DNA from: Cyclospora cayetanensis
Lineage: Eukaryota; Apicomplexa; Conoidasida; Eucoccidiorida; Eimeriidae
Direction: 5' to 3'
Length of the DNA: 64,000 nt
NCBI RefSeq assembly: GCF_002999335.1
Contig: NW_020312087.1
Coordinates: 42,078-106,077 of the forward strand
Shown: one piece after another, positions 1 to 12,649 of the stretch
Layout: the number at the start of each line of letters is the position of its first letter
Position numbering within the stretch: the stretch's first letter is position 1
The notes under the pieces: generated by a model
Database searches by the model: none
Seen by the model: the letters and a program-made list of their open reading frames with translations, nothing else
What the model was told of the DNA's origin: nothing
Program-made: the position numbers and the translations under genes

Positions 1-791
1 CCCCAGTGACAGCGAGGGTGAGGATTTGGATGAGGGAAAGCAGGTCACATAAGCTCCAGGTTACTTATGGTGCTCTTTGGGGTTCTTGTGCCTAGTGGCA
101 CTGGTGATCGAGACACCTGCAGCCCTACAGGAAGTTCGTAGGGATTCTGCCTAAGGTGAGAAGTAAGACCAAGGGAGACGCCGCTAAAGTTGCTGGAGCA
201 GACGCATGTAGAACCATCTGCAGTGAAGAAGCCTGTCTGCACGCGTGCACACAGCTAAACGGACCGGGTCATCCCATTTTCTCCTCATGCGAAAAGAGAT
301 GACTCGGCATATAAGTATACGTACGTACCTGCTGAAAGTGTATGAATTCCATTTTGCTGCCAACAGCAAGCACTTAGAACTTCGAGATATACACATCTAT
401 TCGGAGCCTACTTAACAGGGTGTTTAACATATTTGGGCTTCCGTGGGGGCAACGTGCGCATCCAGATATTTGCAGGGGTGCATAGCGGCATGCCTCCTGG
501 AAGAATTCACGCCCTCCTTTTTCTCATGCAAGTGCTGCTGTTTGCAATAATGCAGTCGTAGCACTTGCTGCTGGAGTTGTTGCTTGAGTTTTAGGTTTAG
601 TGTCTACGGCTTGGTGTCAAAATCTCGAAATTATGAGTGTAAGCAAAGTTCTTGTACGATTTAGGGGTTTGCAGCGCATCATGTATCCGATAAGCGGCTG
701 TTGCGCCGTAGAAGCCTTCCTGACTCCTTTGAAGGCTGTCCTATTCCCTCTGACTACCCACTCAGATGCGGAGCGCACGGTGTCCTGAGCT

Positions 792-1046
792 GTGAGCGCT
801 GTTCGGGCCTCTCAGCATGAAAGCAGTCCCTATGGTGTCGCTTCTGCTGGTTTCCCAGAGTTGTTACCGATTCACAAATTATCCAGGAGTAGTAGACTTC
901 GTAAATCTAATTCTGAAGTAGCTGAAGAGTACTCTCCTCCAGGGAAGGAAAGCGGTGGACCCGGCTCTTTCTCGCCAGAAGTACTAGAGAAACACGAGCA
1001 GCAATTAACAAAGTACGCGCGCACGGACGCACCACCGCGTCAATAG
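792..1046 (+). CDS. Possible terminal exon of an unrecognised gene
   Basis: An open frame of 84 codons ends at a TAG. Its composition (charged, Ser/Pro-containing, with SP and LEKHEQQL stretches, no simple repeats) looks more protein-like than its surroundings. A pyrimidine-containing CAG acceptor-like site lies at about 817 just upstream of the central part. No family is recognised and no convincing upstream exon was found, so this may be a chance frame. If real, the gene would start left of, or within, the first 800 bases and run toward the bL21 gene on the same strand. Confidence 0.22.
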   Translation: MSAVRASQHESSPYGVASAGFPELLPIHKLSRSSRLRKSNSEVAEEYSPPGKESGGPGSFSPEVLEKHEQQLTKYARTDAPPRQ

Positions 1047-1726
1047 TGCTATTGGCCGTTCCGTTTTCTTTACGACCGGCATGTTCTTCCTTCGATCGAG
1101 ACGGCGGTTATTTCTGAAAATCCACTTGGAGGGGTTCGGAGAGAAGTTGCAGAAACAGAAGTGTGCACGGAATCTTCAGTAAGGGCCCCTTCACCGAGGT
1201 AAGTATCTTGGCACATTCATCAGTGTTAGACTGCTATATGGAGTGTGCTACCAAAACTTGACTTGTTTCCATTTAGCGCCACCCTCTCGGGAGCTCAGCC
1301 GCCGATTGCCTGAGCTAATCGATTTTGCTGTCCACGGCGTGAATCGCATTTGAATATTAACTATTTCAATAAGCTCTAGGCAATTCTACACAAACCCGAA
1401 CGGATTTCAAGGTAGTTTCCTTTGCAGCAACGCGACCCCAGAGCTCTCTTTGGGTGCCGCCCACCAGGGCCCCCCCTCTGTCGTGCCACATCATGATCAT
1501 GCAGGAGGGGAAAATATCCGATCGCAAGCGATTTCCAGCTCTCACAATGTTCACCGCTTCTCCGATCACTGCGGGGTTCCTACTGTAGACCTGCAGGCGT
1601 CCGCTTTAGATATCTTGGGGGCCCCTCGCCAAACTGTGACCCTTGTTAAGGGGGGCCCCTGTGCGTCAGAGAATGGGTTGCTGTTGAGGGCTCGGTGATA
1701 AGAGGCCCTTTAAGGCCTCCACAAGC

Positions 1727-3200
1727 ATGTGTCTAGAAAGGAACTTGCAAGGGGCTCTGTGGCTGTTTCTCCTGCTGCTTCTATTTCACGGTCAGGAGCA
1801 GCAGCAACACCCGCAACCACAGGAGCAGCTTGATGCCAAGTGCTTTGGGCTCTTAGCCGCGTCAGCCTTTGTGCTTCCACCAAAACCATCTCATTCCTGT
1901 TGTCTCTTCCACACCGGAGGCCCCGTTGGCAGCGACCTCCCCTCCCGGGGTCGATTGCCGCAGCATCCCGTAGAGTCACCCCCTTTACCTGCACCGGGTA
2001 GAAGCCCCCCCAGAGCGCTTCTGTCCTCGCCAGCGCAAGAAAAGTTGGCCCTGGTTGGGGATGGAAAAGAGAGGAGCGGGGAATATGTCATTGCGGAGAT
2101 TGGAGGGTTTCATCGTTGGATGGAAAGGGGCAGATTCTATGATGTGAACCGCATACACCAGAAGGAGGGTGGGCAGCTGATTCTTCTGCGCGTTCTGCTG
2201 CTGCAGCAAAAAGACGGGCCTACGATCGTTGGTCGCCCCTTTTTAGAGAACATCAGGGTGAGAACAGGAGAGTAGCGGCCACCTACGATGCCCTGATTCA
2301 TAAATAAATATATATATATGTAGATCACCCGATCATTACACAGCACGCCATCGGAGGAGCTTAGCTTGGCACGCATCTGGCTGCTAGCAACCCTCTGCCG
2401 AGATGTGATTGGGGGCGGTGTGTCAGCCGGTAATAATATATCACAGCCTTTCGTGCGTCCTCTTTTTGCACCTTGTGGCGTTAGTGCTTCTTCTTCCTCC
2501 TCTAAAGTCCATCCTTACGCATGGAAGTATCGTCTCCCAATCATTGCTCTAGGCCTTCTTTCAGCATGTGTCTGAATCTGCTAAGACGAGCCCTTCCGGT
2601 GGCGTGCTGCTGCTGCACACCTTGCAGGTATGGGCTACAGTGCTGCGACACTTTAGGGGGCCGAAGATACACGGCGGGAAACACCGCCCCAAAAAGTGGC
2701 GCAAGAAATGGGGACATCGCCAATCGCTTAGCCGCATACGAGTTGACAGGATTGAGAATGTGCAAGAAACAATGAACATCAAATTCTACCATCAAGATCC
2801 GCTCTATTCTGCGCTCATGGTCAGTCCTCGCCTCTGCAACCCGCCACAAGGGCAATGCCACTGCGCTTTTCTGTATTCAGCACTTCCTGCGTCTGCTGCC
2901 CTTCCTAAAGTGCCCTTTCCTTTCTGTGCTAGTTGCTTTCTATAGATTCCCCTACAATAGGGGAATGTTTCTGCCTGTGCGCAGGCAATACGCCACTATG
3001 AGAAGCCAAGTTTACACTTGCCACTTTACAAGTCTCAGGGGTTGTCTAGCGCTAACCGCGCGGAGCTTCCACTCATAGGGCAGGACCCCTTGGCTCTGTT
3101 TGACCCCAATTTGAACCAACTCGTTGCGGACCGATTGGCGGTGGGGCATACAGAGATCCTCCCGATTCTGGGGGAGGGGCAACAGCAAGCTGCCACTTGA
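1727..3200 (+). CDS. bL21: Ribosomal protein bL21, apicoplast-targeted (three exons)
   Basis: Large-subunit ribosomal protein of bacterial type. Exons are 1727-2257, 2628-2819 and 2985-3200; both introns are GT-AG and phase 0, giving about 312 residues. Residues 1-25 form a signal peptide (Leu-rich core LWLFLLLLLFHG), followed by a Ser/Pro/Arg-rich stretch that would serve as transit peptide; together this is the bipartite leader of apicoplast proteins. The bL21 fold starts near residue 122 (YVIAEIGGFHRW). It continues through GRPFLENIR, crosses intron 1 into VWATVLRHFRG, and ends with the diagnostic basic KHRPKKWRKKWGHRQ followed by IRVDRIE. The family normally stops about there. Here exon 3 adds about 90 residues with no known domain; the join ATG|gtcagt to gcag|GCA keeps frame. 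bL21 identity is firm, apicoplast location is inferred from the leader, and the third exon is less certain. Confidence 0.85.
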
Positions 3201-4137
3201 AGGGCTTTTCCAGCGACTAGAGTACCCCTGCTTTAGTGGTGGCGCTGGCTGCTGCTCACAGCGCGCTGCAGGAACTGCTTGCAGGGGGGCAGTTCTTTGC
3301 TGTTTCACGTTTATGGAAGAACGTTTTTGCCACCTAAATAGCATGCGGCAAAAATTCATTTGTGCACATTTCTCATGCCCTTAGGGGAAACAATCAGCCT
3401 AGTTCTGCTAGACCACCTGCAGTAGCTTCGCCGTTAGTAATTGAAACCAGGGGTGTCCTGCTCCTTAGGCAAAGTATCGCAGATGGTGATTTGTACATGG
3501 GGATGCCCTTTGCAAAAAGGCAGATCTTGCACTAGTACAGCCTCTCTGACAAGCGATGGGTGATCTTCTCAGCAGAAGCGCAGCTCTTGGAGTATTGAAT
3601 CCACTGTGATGGATTCGGGGGGCGGCCGGCGATGCAAGAAAGGCGCACCTCGCCCTGACCTGTCACACACGTATCTTGCTAGCAAAATCCGAGTAAACAA
3701 ATTTCAAGAAATAGAAATGCATCGCAAGAGCGAAATAAACAGCAACGGAAGCAGCATTCGTTCTTACCAGAGTCTCACTGAGGGTGAAAGGGCGGCAGGG
3801 AACATCTGGGGTCTTCATGGGAGTCGGCTGCTTGCTGGAATCCGCGAATGGTGCGGTGCACACAGAAAAAGGCATTTACATCACGTGCGCGCTTACAAAC
3901 TTCTCCCAAGGTCATGTATGGTTGGTGTGCTGATGAACTGCACTGTGGGCATCGTCACTGCAAAATTCAAAGGGCCCAGAAGCCGCCTTGTGCATGACAA
4001 AATGGGGGACTCCCGTGGGCTTTGAGGGAAGATGCCAGCAGGCGGTGTTTCTGTGGAGTGCAGTGATCTATTGCTCTGATATTCCTTCTGTTCTGGAGCC
4101 CTGGGGCTGACCCCTCCTGTTGTGTTTCTATTGATAG

Positions 4138-4327
4138 AACAACTGGCCTCAAATATCACAATGACAATGAGATCAGAAGACGTGGCAAGAAACACACCAA
4201 GCACTTGAATCCTTGGTTCCCGGAAGCCCTGAGGAAGAACTACCCCGTACTGAATTTCTCGGCGTACAGGCCCTGGTGGACTTTTTTCCTGCAATTGGAC
4301 TTGCGCCTTGCGTGTTACACTTCTTAG
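4138..4327 (+). CDS. Possible 3' exon of an unrecognised basic protein
   Basis: After a good pyrimidine tract and acceptor (ttgtgtttctattgatag) an open frame encodes about 62 residues to a TAG. It is rich in Arg/Lys and aromatics: IRRRGKKHTKHLNPWFPEAL, then NYPVLNFSAYRPWWTFFLQL. This looks like a conserved C-terminus rather than random translation. The exon starts in phase 2, so an upstream exon must exist, but none was identified between 3300 and 4137. The family is not recognised; the basic, Trp-containing character would fit a mitochondrial ribosomal or inner-membrane protein, which is a guess. The competing + frame from 4213, ending at a strong CAG|GTAAGT donor at about 4352, is an alternative. 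Confidence 0.33.
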
Positions 4328-5174
4328 TTATAATCTACGCAGTTCAGGTAAGTTCTTCGGTTGCTAAACAAGATAAAGAGAACTTATTACCTTGCTAGGC
4401 TGCTTTTTGATAGCTGCGATTCCCCTATTACGTTTCGTACGCAAAGCTGACAAATTTTGGCCTCCTTTGGCATTTCGGAAACTCATAGTTGTATGGCTTT
4501 TAGGATGAGCCTTGGCTGTGTGCATATGATTCTTTGTAAATCCATACTCTCAAAAATCGCCTATCAGTAATATACCGTCTGGTTTCTTGACTCGAGCCGG
4601 GCCGATGTTAACCTGGGAAGGATTAGAATACTCATCCCGAACAAAGGTGCGCATTTTGGGGATAAAATAGTCGGCGACGTATAAAGCGCCTGCATATGAG
4701 CATTATCAGGTTGTTGTACGTATCTCAAGTAAAAAAAGTGCGAATGCTAAAGTTTCAATATTCAAGGTGTACAGGGAGCTCGGCAGCTTCAGTTTGAACC
4801 CAATAGCGCCGAAGCACTGTCGACACAATAAGTGCAGTTCCTCATAGAGCCACCAATTTGTTCGCAGTGAGTTCAAACTTAATATTGAATTCTCGTTAAT
4901 GGTTCGCCTGAATATACTTCTTTTACACTTCTCGTCAGTCGTTGTTTGGCATGAGTAGGTAGCCGGACTGAAACATTCAGATCGCTTCAAGCTGAGTTCA
5001 CGACACTAAAAAAACAGTGTAGACATAAAATATGTGGCGGCCAACGCAAACACACATATCCACTTCTTCACCACTACTGTAAGGATCCATGACACTTTAA
5101 CGCAGTATTCAGTTCAGACTCTTTGAACTGTAGTCATGGTATATTGCAGCGGAACAGCGGAAACCCCTAAAGAT

Positions 5175-7859
5175 TCACTCAGGGGCCCGCATAAAGTGAT
5201 GGCCAGAGAGAAAGGGCGGAGGACACTTTTCTCTCTGTTCAAAGGCGATCAGCACATCTCCCTCCTGAAACTCGAATGGACTGTCGAAAATGATGGCACC
5301 GTCGCGGCCTGAGGTAGAACACATACGCATGTCATCTCTGAAGCCCGATACCGTTTTCTAAACAGCAAACATTAGATGATACAAGAAATTTGAGGAAGTG
5401 TACAACGTGACTAGCTGCACATTGACAGTAGAGAGTCGGTATCTTCTGCCCACAGGAATTGCAGAATGAAGGCGACGATAGCACATCGCCTGGCTTTCCG
5501 AAACATATTCGAGCAAAATGCATACGACATAAATACAAATACGGGGACACTAGACGGACTTCCTTTTGCAAGAGAAGTGGCGCTTTCTTTGCTCTTTTGC
5601 ATCGACTTGACCTTTAGTCCTTCGACCAGTGTCTTTCCGTTCCGCACCTGAAAATTTAGGAACCCAAATATGGCACGAGGTTTCTCGAGTAATATGTACA
5701 GCTTAACCCAGATATGCAGTACTTTCTAGCGTATAGCAAGTGCAAACTCCGGTGCTACCCACATATCCATGGTAGCAATGCGAAAAGAAAATTAACAAGC
5801 TGAAAATTTGATGCAGGTGAGGCATGCACCAACTCACACAGAGGCTATATTAGAGAGCGACGAACAAGCATATGAATCTTGGCATCCATTTATAAGAAGA
5901 TACGCACATATTAAGACAATTGAAAACGATTCTTTTTCTATCGGCACCCAGCAGCCGCCGATATACCGTAGCATATTGTAGTACGCCCGTGCACACACGC
6001 GCTTAGTTAAGCTTACCAAAGAATATGCGTGTTGCGTATTCGGAGTGCCCTGCTTGACTTCGAGGCCCACCACCGTCTGGAGGCCCCCTTTCCGCTTCTT
6101 AAGGACGTAGCTCCCTACTTGGGTAATCTGAGCCCTCGCCGATTGCACCATTTCAAATTTGGGGCCAAAGTGGAAATCATAAATAGACTCTAAGTCATCA
6201 AACAGCCTGTACACGATGTTCTGAGCCCTCAGGGGCACACCCGCCTCTTCAATTGCCTGCGAAAAAAAGAATTTTAACTATTCAGCGACTGACAAACGGA
6301 CCCTTCATGTAGCAACAGAATGCACAACAATGTCCGCGGTGGGACCGCTTGTGACTTTGCATGTTGCAAAGTAAACAGCTAAAATAGCAGCTGGTGCCAG
6401 TAAGCTAGCCATCCGGGTAGTGCCTGCGCATCAGATAGCTTTTCACCTGCGGCGACCCGTAATACGCCTATGTGGCCAGCAAGTGTACGTGTAGGCGCAA
6501 GCCTCACCTGTTGAACGTGGTCTAGAACTGAAACTCCAAAGGCCAGAATAACAGCCCCTGTCATCTGTGCGTATCGAACGTCTGAGGCGTTTACGGGGCC
6601 CACCCCAGATCTAACAACCCTCAAAGGCCGCCATTGTTGCAGAAGCGAGCTCCGCCTCGCTTGTTCCTCTTCGTGTGCACCTTCCTCTTCTGCATGCGCT
6701 CTCGACAATGCTGCTGTGAGAGCTTCCTCTACACGCGATGACTCGATTGCACTATTCTGCGTTTGAGAGTTCCTGCTTTCCATCCAGTCCACAATAGCCT
6801 CAAGGCTGCCCTGGTCTCCTGTCTTTAGGACCACCGCAACTTCTGGCAAGGTGCTGGCCCCAGCATGACGCAGCCCGTCGGGGGAAGACGCTGTCGTAAC
6901 CTGCAGAAAGGCGCACGCCCGAAGCCGTTCGAGCCGCGAATGCTGATACTTCACCGGTCCAGCAAACGCTTCTGCAAGCATACTGCAGCAACCCATGACC
7001 GAGACAGCGAGACGAAGAGCCAACCTGGGAGTCTGCTTCGAGCTTCTCGACACGCGACGGTGCTTGGAGCGCGCGAGCCTGCAGTCACCCCATGAGACAC
7101 GCGGGATACGCATTCTGCGTACAAACCACGATGTCGGTCCTGAACAAAAGAGTCTGCTCTGCCCCAAACCACAAGAGTCCTTGGGCCTCACTCGAACAGA
7201 CCCAGAAACTCTCATAATTCACCCGTCCCCGCAGCACCCCTTTGGCACACATGCTGCTGGTACGCCAGCACCAATAGCTGCCGCAGCTACCCCGTGAACC
7301 AAAGGCAGCGACAACAGGCCTTGTCTACCTGTTGAGCCCTTTGCGCCATGGCCGCAAGCTTGGCAGCCTGCTGTTGGTTTTTCGCCTGCACGACGAGCTG
7401 GCCCGCAGACGCCTCCATATCACCCAGGCCCCCAATCTCCACGGCTTCATTCATTCCGGCGCACTTGACCTGTTTAGGCCCCTCCGTGGGGCCCCCTGCT
7501 GAACCCACGTACATTTTCTTGATGCGCCCGTAGTGGGGCCCCACAGCAACCCAGGCCCCTTCCCTCAGGAAGCCGGACCGCACGATAACGTGCAGCAGAC
7601 GGCCTCTGTGAGGGTCTACTCTGCTTTCCAGAACAAGGCCGCGCGCTGCAGCGACGGGAGCTCCCGTAAGCGGAGGAGGCGGAACCACCAGGTGAGGCAT
7701 TCCCTCGGCTAGGAGAGCTATTGCTGCCTCGAGATCGGCAAGGCCCTCCCCGGTCTTTGCGCTAACGGGAATGAACTGCACACAGCGCAGCAACGCACCG
7801 ACTTCGACGTCCGTTCGTCCCCTAGCTCCCTCCCGTCTCTGCTCTCGTGCAGAGTGTGG

Positions 7860-7890
<31 letters not shown>

Positions 7891-9016
7891 TCCTAGCGGC
7901 CCCCGTAGCAGCCCGTGAAAACAACCCCCGAACTGCAGCTCCTAGACGTGAGTTTTCTTTCCGTAGAGACGCTAACCGGCACACTGCCACCATCTTCGTC
8001 GCTAACGACCCCAAGAGCGGCCAGGTCTTTCTTCACTCTGCAGAAGCAGCAAATACCATACAGGCAATGCAGCCACACGAATGGGGTGTGCCTGCACAGA
8101 GGTGTATGCCCTGACGCCTGCTGTGGCCTCCTCGCTTCCAACGTAACGCCAGCGTCTCCCCGCAATCCCCTCGAAGTCTCTGTGTTGCTTCTCCTTCACC
8201 GCCCCTGCAGAACCCAGAGCTTTTCTGGCCCGCCTCCGCACAGCTACGGTTTGCACCAGCAGCGCAAGTCTGCAAGCGGCAGCTCCGCTTGCGGCAGTAG
8301 GAGCAGCGAGAAACCTCTCGGCCGAAGCCATGAGGGGTCGCGGAGATGAGGAAGGCCAGGACGGCCTTAAAAAAGAGGACTGAACAGCTTCCCATTAAAC
8401 CTCATGAACGGACAGATAGAGTGTGAAAAAGCGACACCCTTCCGGGGAGATAGAGTGTGAAACAGAGTTTGCGTGCAAGTCAGGGCGTAATGCGTTTCGC
8501 GCAGCACGCAAACAGCGTTGCCAGCACGAAATAACTCAAGAAAAAAACCGCGTCTGCCGAGATTCAAATTTCAAAGGCTTACCGATCCACACTGGCTCCA
8601 GATCTATCCATCTTTGTTACAGCGACCACGGTCTGAATGTTCTTCTCGGCAAGCAAGCGCACGCATTCTGCCGTCTGCGGCTTGACCCCTTCATCTCCTG
8701 CCACCACTAAAATCGCCAAGTCGGTGGCTGCGGCTCCCCGACGGCGCATTGAGGCGAAAGCCGCGTGCCCCGGGGTGTCTACGCAGGTGACTAGCTGCTG
8801 CAAGCCATGCCCCTGCTGCTGACTGGCGTGTGTTCGTAGAGAAGAGAGGCGGAAGCTGCTGCTGCTGACGGCCTGAGTTATTCCACCCGCTTCGGTAGCT
8901 GCCACGCTCGACCTGCGTATGATGAGCCACGCAAGGCAGACACGGATGCATGCGTAAAAAACAAAACACACGCACACGCAGGAGGCGGCACGATAGTGGA
9001 GGGAACACCATACGTA

Positions 9017-9086
<70 letters not shown>

Positions 9087-12000
9087 GCATTTAAAAAAAC
9101 TTCACTTTAAATAAAAACTTCACAATACATCACCCACGCGGAAGCGAGGTCTCTCTCGATTACATGCGCATGCACTGGAAAAGCTCGAGGCCGAGACGTC
9201 AGAATGCGAACTCGCCCCCAGTGCAAAGCGCCAGCACTAATGACGCCCCTTGATTTCTCCCTTTGTGAAGGAACAGCTCGCCTCGGCAAGGTTCGACAGC
9301 CACCCCATCAGACGCATGCCGCAGCCATGCTTTTTTATGCGAGAAAAAGCCGGCAGAAACGCGAGCCAAGACCAAGGAAAGCCACCATTAGCAGTGCTCT
9401 CAAAGCTGCGGGAGGGACGGAGAAGGGAAGGGAAGGAAGAGGGCCCTTACCTCCGAAGGGCATCCAGCAGAGAAGTTTTCCCATGATCGACGTGGCCTAG
9501 TACGGCAATTACGGGGGGAGCTCGCAGCTGCTGCTGCTGCTGCTGCCGTGCAGCGCCGCTGCCTGCCCTGCTGCTTAGCCGCAACAGCTGCAGACACCCC
9601 AATTCATCGCTAAGAAACTCAGCCTCCTCCTCCGTCATCGTGGAGCCTAGGGAAACTGCAGGAGCTCCCGGGAGGCCCTCTAACAGCGCCTTCGCCAGTT
9701 CAAGCACTCGTTCCTCGGGTTGTCGCAAATGCTGCGCCAGAGATGCAACGGTGATGTGAGCCGCATCCAGTGCATTGCTTTCATCGCCAAGAGCACCTGG
9801 GGAGACACCCCCCCCTGTCCAATCCGCAGCAGCAGCCCGTGAAGGGAGCCCCAACGGGGCCGATTGCAGAGGCGTGCGGATAGCTGCCGCCGCTTCTAGC
9901 GAGGCGACGCGCTGGTGTTGCTGTTTCTGCTGTTGCTGTCGCTGCTGCTGTATCTGCTGCTGCTGCTCTTGTAACCGCTGCTGCTGCTGCGCAAAGTCGA
10001 GCAGCAACTGCTGCCTGTGTGCTGCAGCCTTCTCAGTGAGTGCCTTCAGATACGCCTCTGCATCTACGCCCTCCGCGCTTGCTGCTGCCTCTCCCTCCTC
10101 TGCAGTTGCCTTTGCGTCTGGAGCAGCCGCTGCCGATCCTGGCTCTTGTCGTATCTGCTGCCGCTGCTCTTGTTGTATCTGCTGCCGCTGCTCTTGTTGT
10201 ATCTGCTGCCGCTGCTCTTGTATCTGGATACGCACTGCTGCAGCGTCATCCGCGAGAAGCGCAGTAAGGCTCTGAATGCGAGGGAGTGCCACGCCGTCCT
10301 TCAAAAAGCTCTCCTCTGCAGCGCGCTGTAGCAATTCGGTCAAGGCAGCAGCAATGTGATGCTGCTGTTGCAGCGACTCCTGTTGTTGTTGCTGCTGCTG
10401 CTCGTCTTGCTGCAAAGGATTTAATGCTTCTGAACGCGTCAGCTGCTGCTGCAGCGCGAGCCACTCCCTCAGGGCAAAGAGGCAAGGCGTCGCGATCCTC
10501 CTAGACACGAGTGTCGGCTGAGGGATAGACCCCCTCCCGTTCCTGCTTCCCAAACACTTCGCTGCTCGCAGCCGAAAAGCTCCAAGGGGCCCCCCCATGT
10601 CAAGACCTACGCGTGTGCATGCCCAGCGAATCCACGAGAGGTGACTCACCAACTCTACGCCCAACTCCTTGGTAAGCCTTCCTCCTGTATCTGATGCTGC
10701 TGCTGCACCTGATGCTGCACCTGATGCTGCACCTGATGCTGCACCTGCTGCTGATGCTACGGAAGCTGCAGCGCCGGAGGCTCCCTGCAGCACGCTGGCC
10801 TCAAGAGCCTCAAGAGCCGACTGCAGCACTTCTGCGAGGCTTTGCGGCTGCTGTGGCGAGTCAGGAGTTGCTGCTGGTTGCGTCTTTTCCTCAGGAAGAC
10901 TGCTGTTAGCACCTCCGAGAGAGGCCACGCCAAGAGCATCGTAACGCCGTACGGCACGAGCAATCTCTTCAATCCTGTCCTCCTGCTGCTGCTGCTGCTG
11001 CCGATGATTTTGTTCGATTTTTTTTTCTGGCACCTTCTTTCTTCTTGCGGCCGGGCCCACTGCCCCGGGGTGTACAGACAGCCCCCCTGCGGCTTTAGCC
11101 GCCGCTTGCTGCTGCAGCATCTGCAGCAGCGCTGCCCTTACGGATGGCTGCTGCTGAGGCAAAGGCTGAGACAAAGAGTCTTCCGACAACCCTACCACGC
11201 CGCCCACAGACGGATCTTGCTGCTGCTGGCGCTCGTGCAGCTGCTGCACGGCCTGCTGCAGCCTCATGCGGCATTCTGCAGCCTCGCCATAGGCCCCTGC
11301 ATGCACTTGCTGCAGAGACGTCGTCGTCGTCACCGCTTTGCCGCCGTCTGGAAGTCTGTTCATCGCAGCAGACGCCGGCTGCTGCTCGCCAGGCTCAAGC
11401 CGCACAAGAAACTTCGCAGCGCCATCAGCAGCATCGCTGCCTACGGCAAAAGAGGCAGGCTGTCGCAGATGAACACTTTTCTGGAAAGTGGTCTTAGAGC
11501 TGCATGCTAGCCTGCTGCTGTACACTCTAGACGCCGTTGCAGCTGCTGCAGCGGCTGTCACTGAGGGCAGGCAGTCTCGCAGCAGCTGCAAGGAAGCCTC
11601 AGGCGGTCTCAGCAGCGCCTCAGCTGCTTGCGAATCGGAGCCAACACTAGGCCTTGATCGGCTATCATTTCTACACTGCCGCGGCGTCTCTTCCGCTGGA
11701 GAAAAGACACCTGGGGAAGCGGCTTCAGCTGAGGATGCCATCTTGATATTTGCTGCTGCAGCTCCTGAGATGTCTTCTGCTGCCTCCGCTTTCAGTCCCT
11801 CCGACACGTCAGAAGTTGCTGCTGTTGCAGGAGTTGCTGCTGTTGCAGGAGTTGCTGCTGTTGCAGGAGTTGCTGCTGCAGAAATTGTGGCTGTCGCTCC
11901 TGGAGTTGCTGGTGCTGCAGGCGGTGCCTTGGTTTCTAGAGCAGGCTTCTCCGAAGGTTCTTCCGTGAGGCTGCTCTCAGAAGAGGCCCTCTGCCCATTG

Positions 12001-12647
12001 GCGTCTTCTTCTGTGGTAGGAAACAGCCGTCGCAACAGACGAGAGAGAGAAGAAAAGCACCGGCAAGTCGCCGAGGATGCACAAAGGAACCCGCTCCCCA
12101 CAGCCGACGGCGCGACAAGCTCCTGACACTGCTGCCTCTTTCCCCGTATCACGGGGGCAGCAGCGGCTGCGCGTGCTGTTGCTGCCGAAGGAAGCAACAA
12201 GGCCCTCTGGCACGACACCGGCAGAAAGCAGCCAAACCTGCCCCTCTGCAGGGGCACTAGTGCCTTCTGCATCCTTCTGAAAAGCTCCTGAGCGAGAGGC
12301 TTCTGTGAGACTACGCGGATGCCTTTTTGGGGTGTACACGCAGCAGGAGGCCCCTTGGCCGTTCCCCCGCTGGAGATGATGGAGATCCTCCCATTCCTCG
12401 CTTGCGTTAGAGGGCTGCTGATATGCGTTTTGACTCTTGCATTGAGAAACAAATACGCTTTGTTTTGTTTAGAACCATGCTTGCGAATGCCGCAATCTAA
12501 AAAAAGCCTTTCTTCCGCCAAGACCAAGGGGCTGCATGTGTAGCCGGTAGGGGGGGCTCTGCCGAAGGCGTCTGAAGCAATGAAATGCTCCGAATGACAC
12601 CACGTGTTTTTCGTATTTCGCAAAGCCCTAGTGCCGTGTATTTCCAC
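5175..12647 (-). CDS. IF2: Organellar translation initiation factor IF-2 (eight exons)
   Basis: GTPase that places initiator tRNA on the small ribosomal subunit. Exons (5' to 3'): 12647-9451, 8912-8583, 8037-7977, 7775-7329, 6900-6508, 6256-6017, 5647-about 5551, 5308-5175. Introns are GT-AG and phases agree; total about 1632 residues. G1 is GHVDHGKT at the end of exon 1, followed by GGITQ, G3 DTPGH and G4. G4 reads TKMD instead of the usual NKMD; G5 is SAK. Then come domain II (GRLLHVIVRSG, GRIKKMYVG), domain III (VVLKTGDQGSLEAI, SGVGPVNASDV), the AIEEAGVPLRAQNIVY linker and domain IV (VRNGKTLVEGLK, EGDVLIAFE). Residues 1 to about 1040 are low complexity with Gln/Ala runs. The start is uncertain: Met at 12272 precedes a presequence-like stretch. 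Mitochondrial versus apicoplast use cannot be told. The seventh exon's donor is ambiguous (5551 or 5560). Confidence 0.93.
7861..7888. repeat. (TGCC)7 microsatellite
   Basis: Seven perfect TGCC units lie inside the IF-2 intron between the exons ending at 7977 and starting at 7775. It has no coding role. Confidence 0.95.
9019..9085. repeat. (CA)n microsatellite
   Basis: More than thirty CA units lie within the first IF-2 intron (8913-9450). Read on the coding strand it is a GT run, which produces spurious Val-Cys reading frames. Confidence 0.97.
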
Positions 12648-12649
12648 AG

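Noticed and set aside
7861..7888. Short direct repeats considered as a CRISPR-like array, here and at 61976-62150
   Set aside because: Units are contiguous with no unique spacers, and the genome is eukaryotic. These are micro- or minisatellites.
8879..9090. Val-Cys repeat proteins predicted on the minus strand
   Set aside because: Translation of the (CA)n microsatellite within an IF-2 intron.
10502..10642. Possible intron inside IF-2 exon 1 (donor GTTG|GTGAGT, acceptor gtgtctag)
   Set aside because: Splice sites look good, but donor is phase 0 and acceptor phase 2, so removal would break the frame; reading through keeps it open.
9775..12126. Long plus-strand frames opposite IF-2 exon 1, rich in Cys, Leu or Ala
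   Set aside because: They are antisense readings of CAG/CTG repeats. The minus strand carries the conserved GTPase, so these are shadows.
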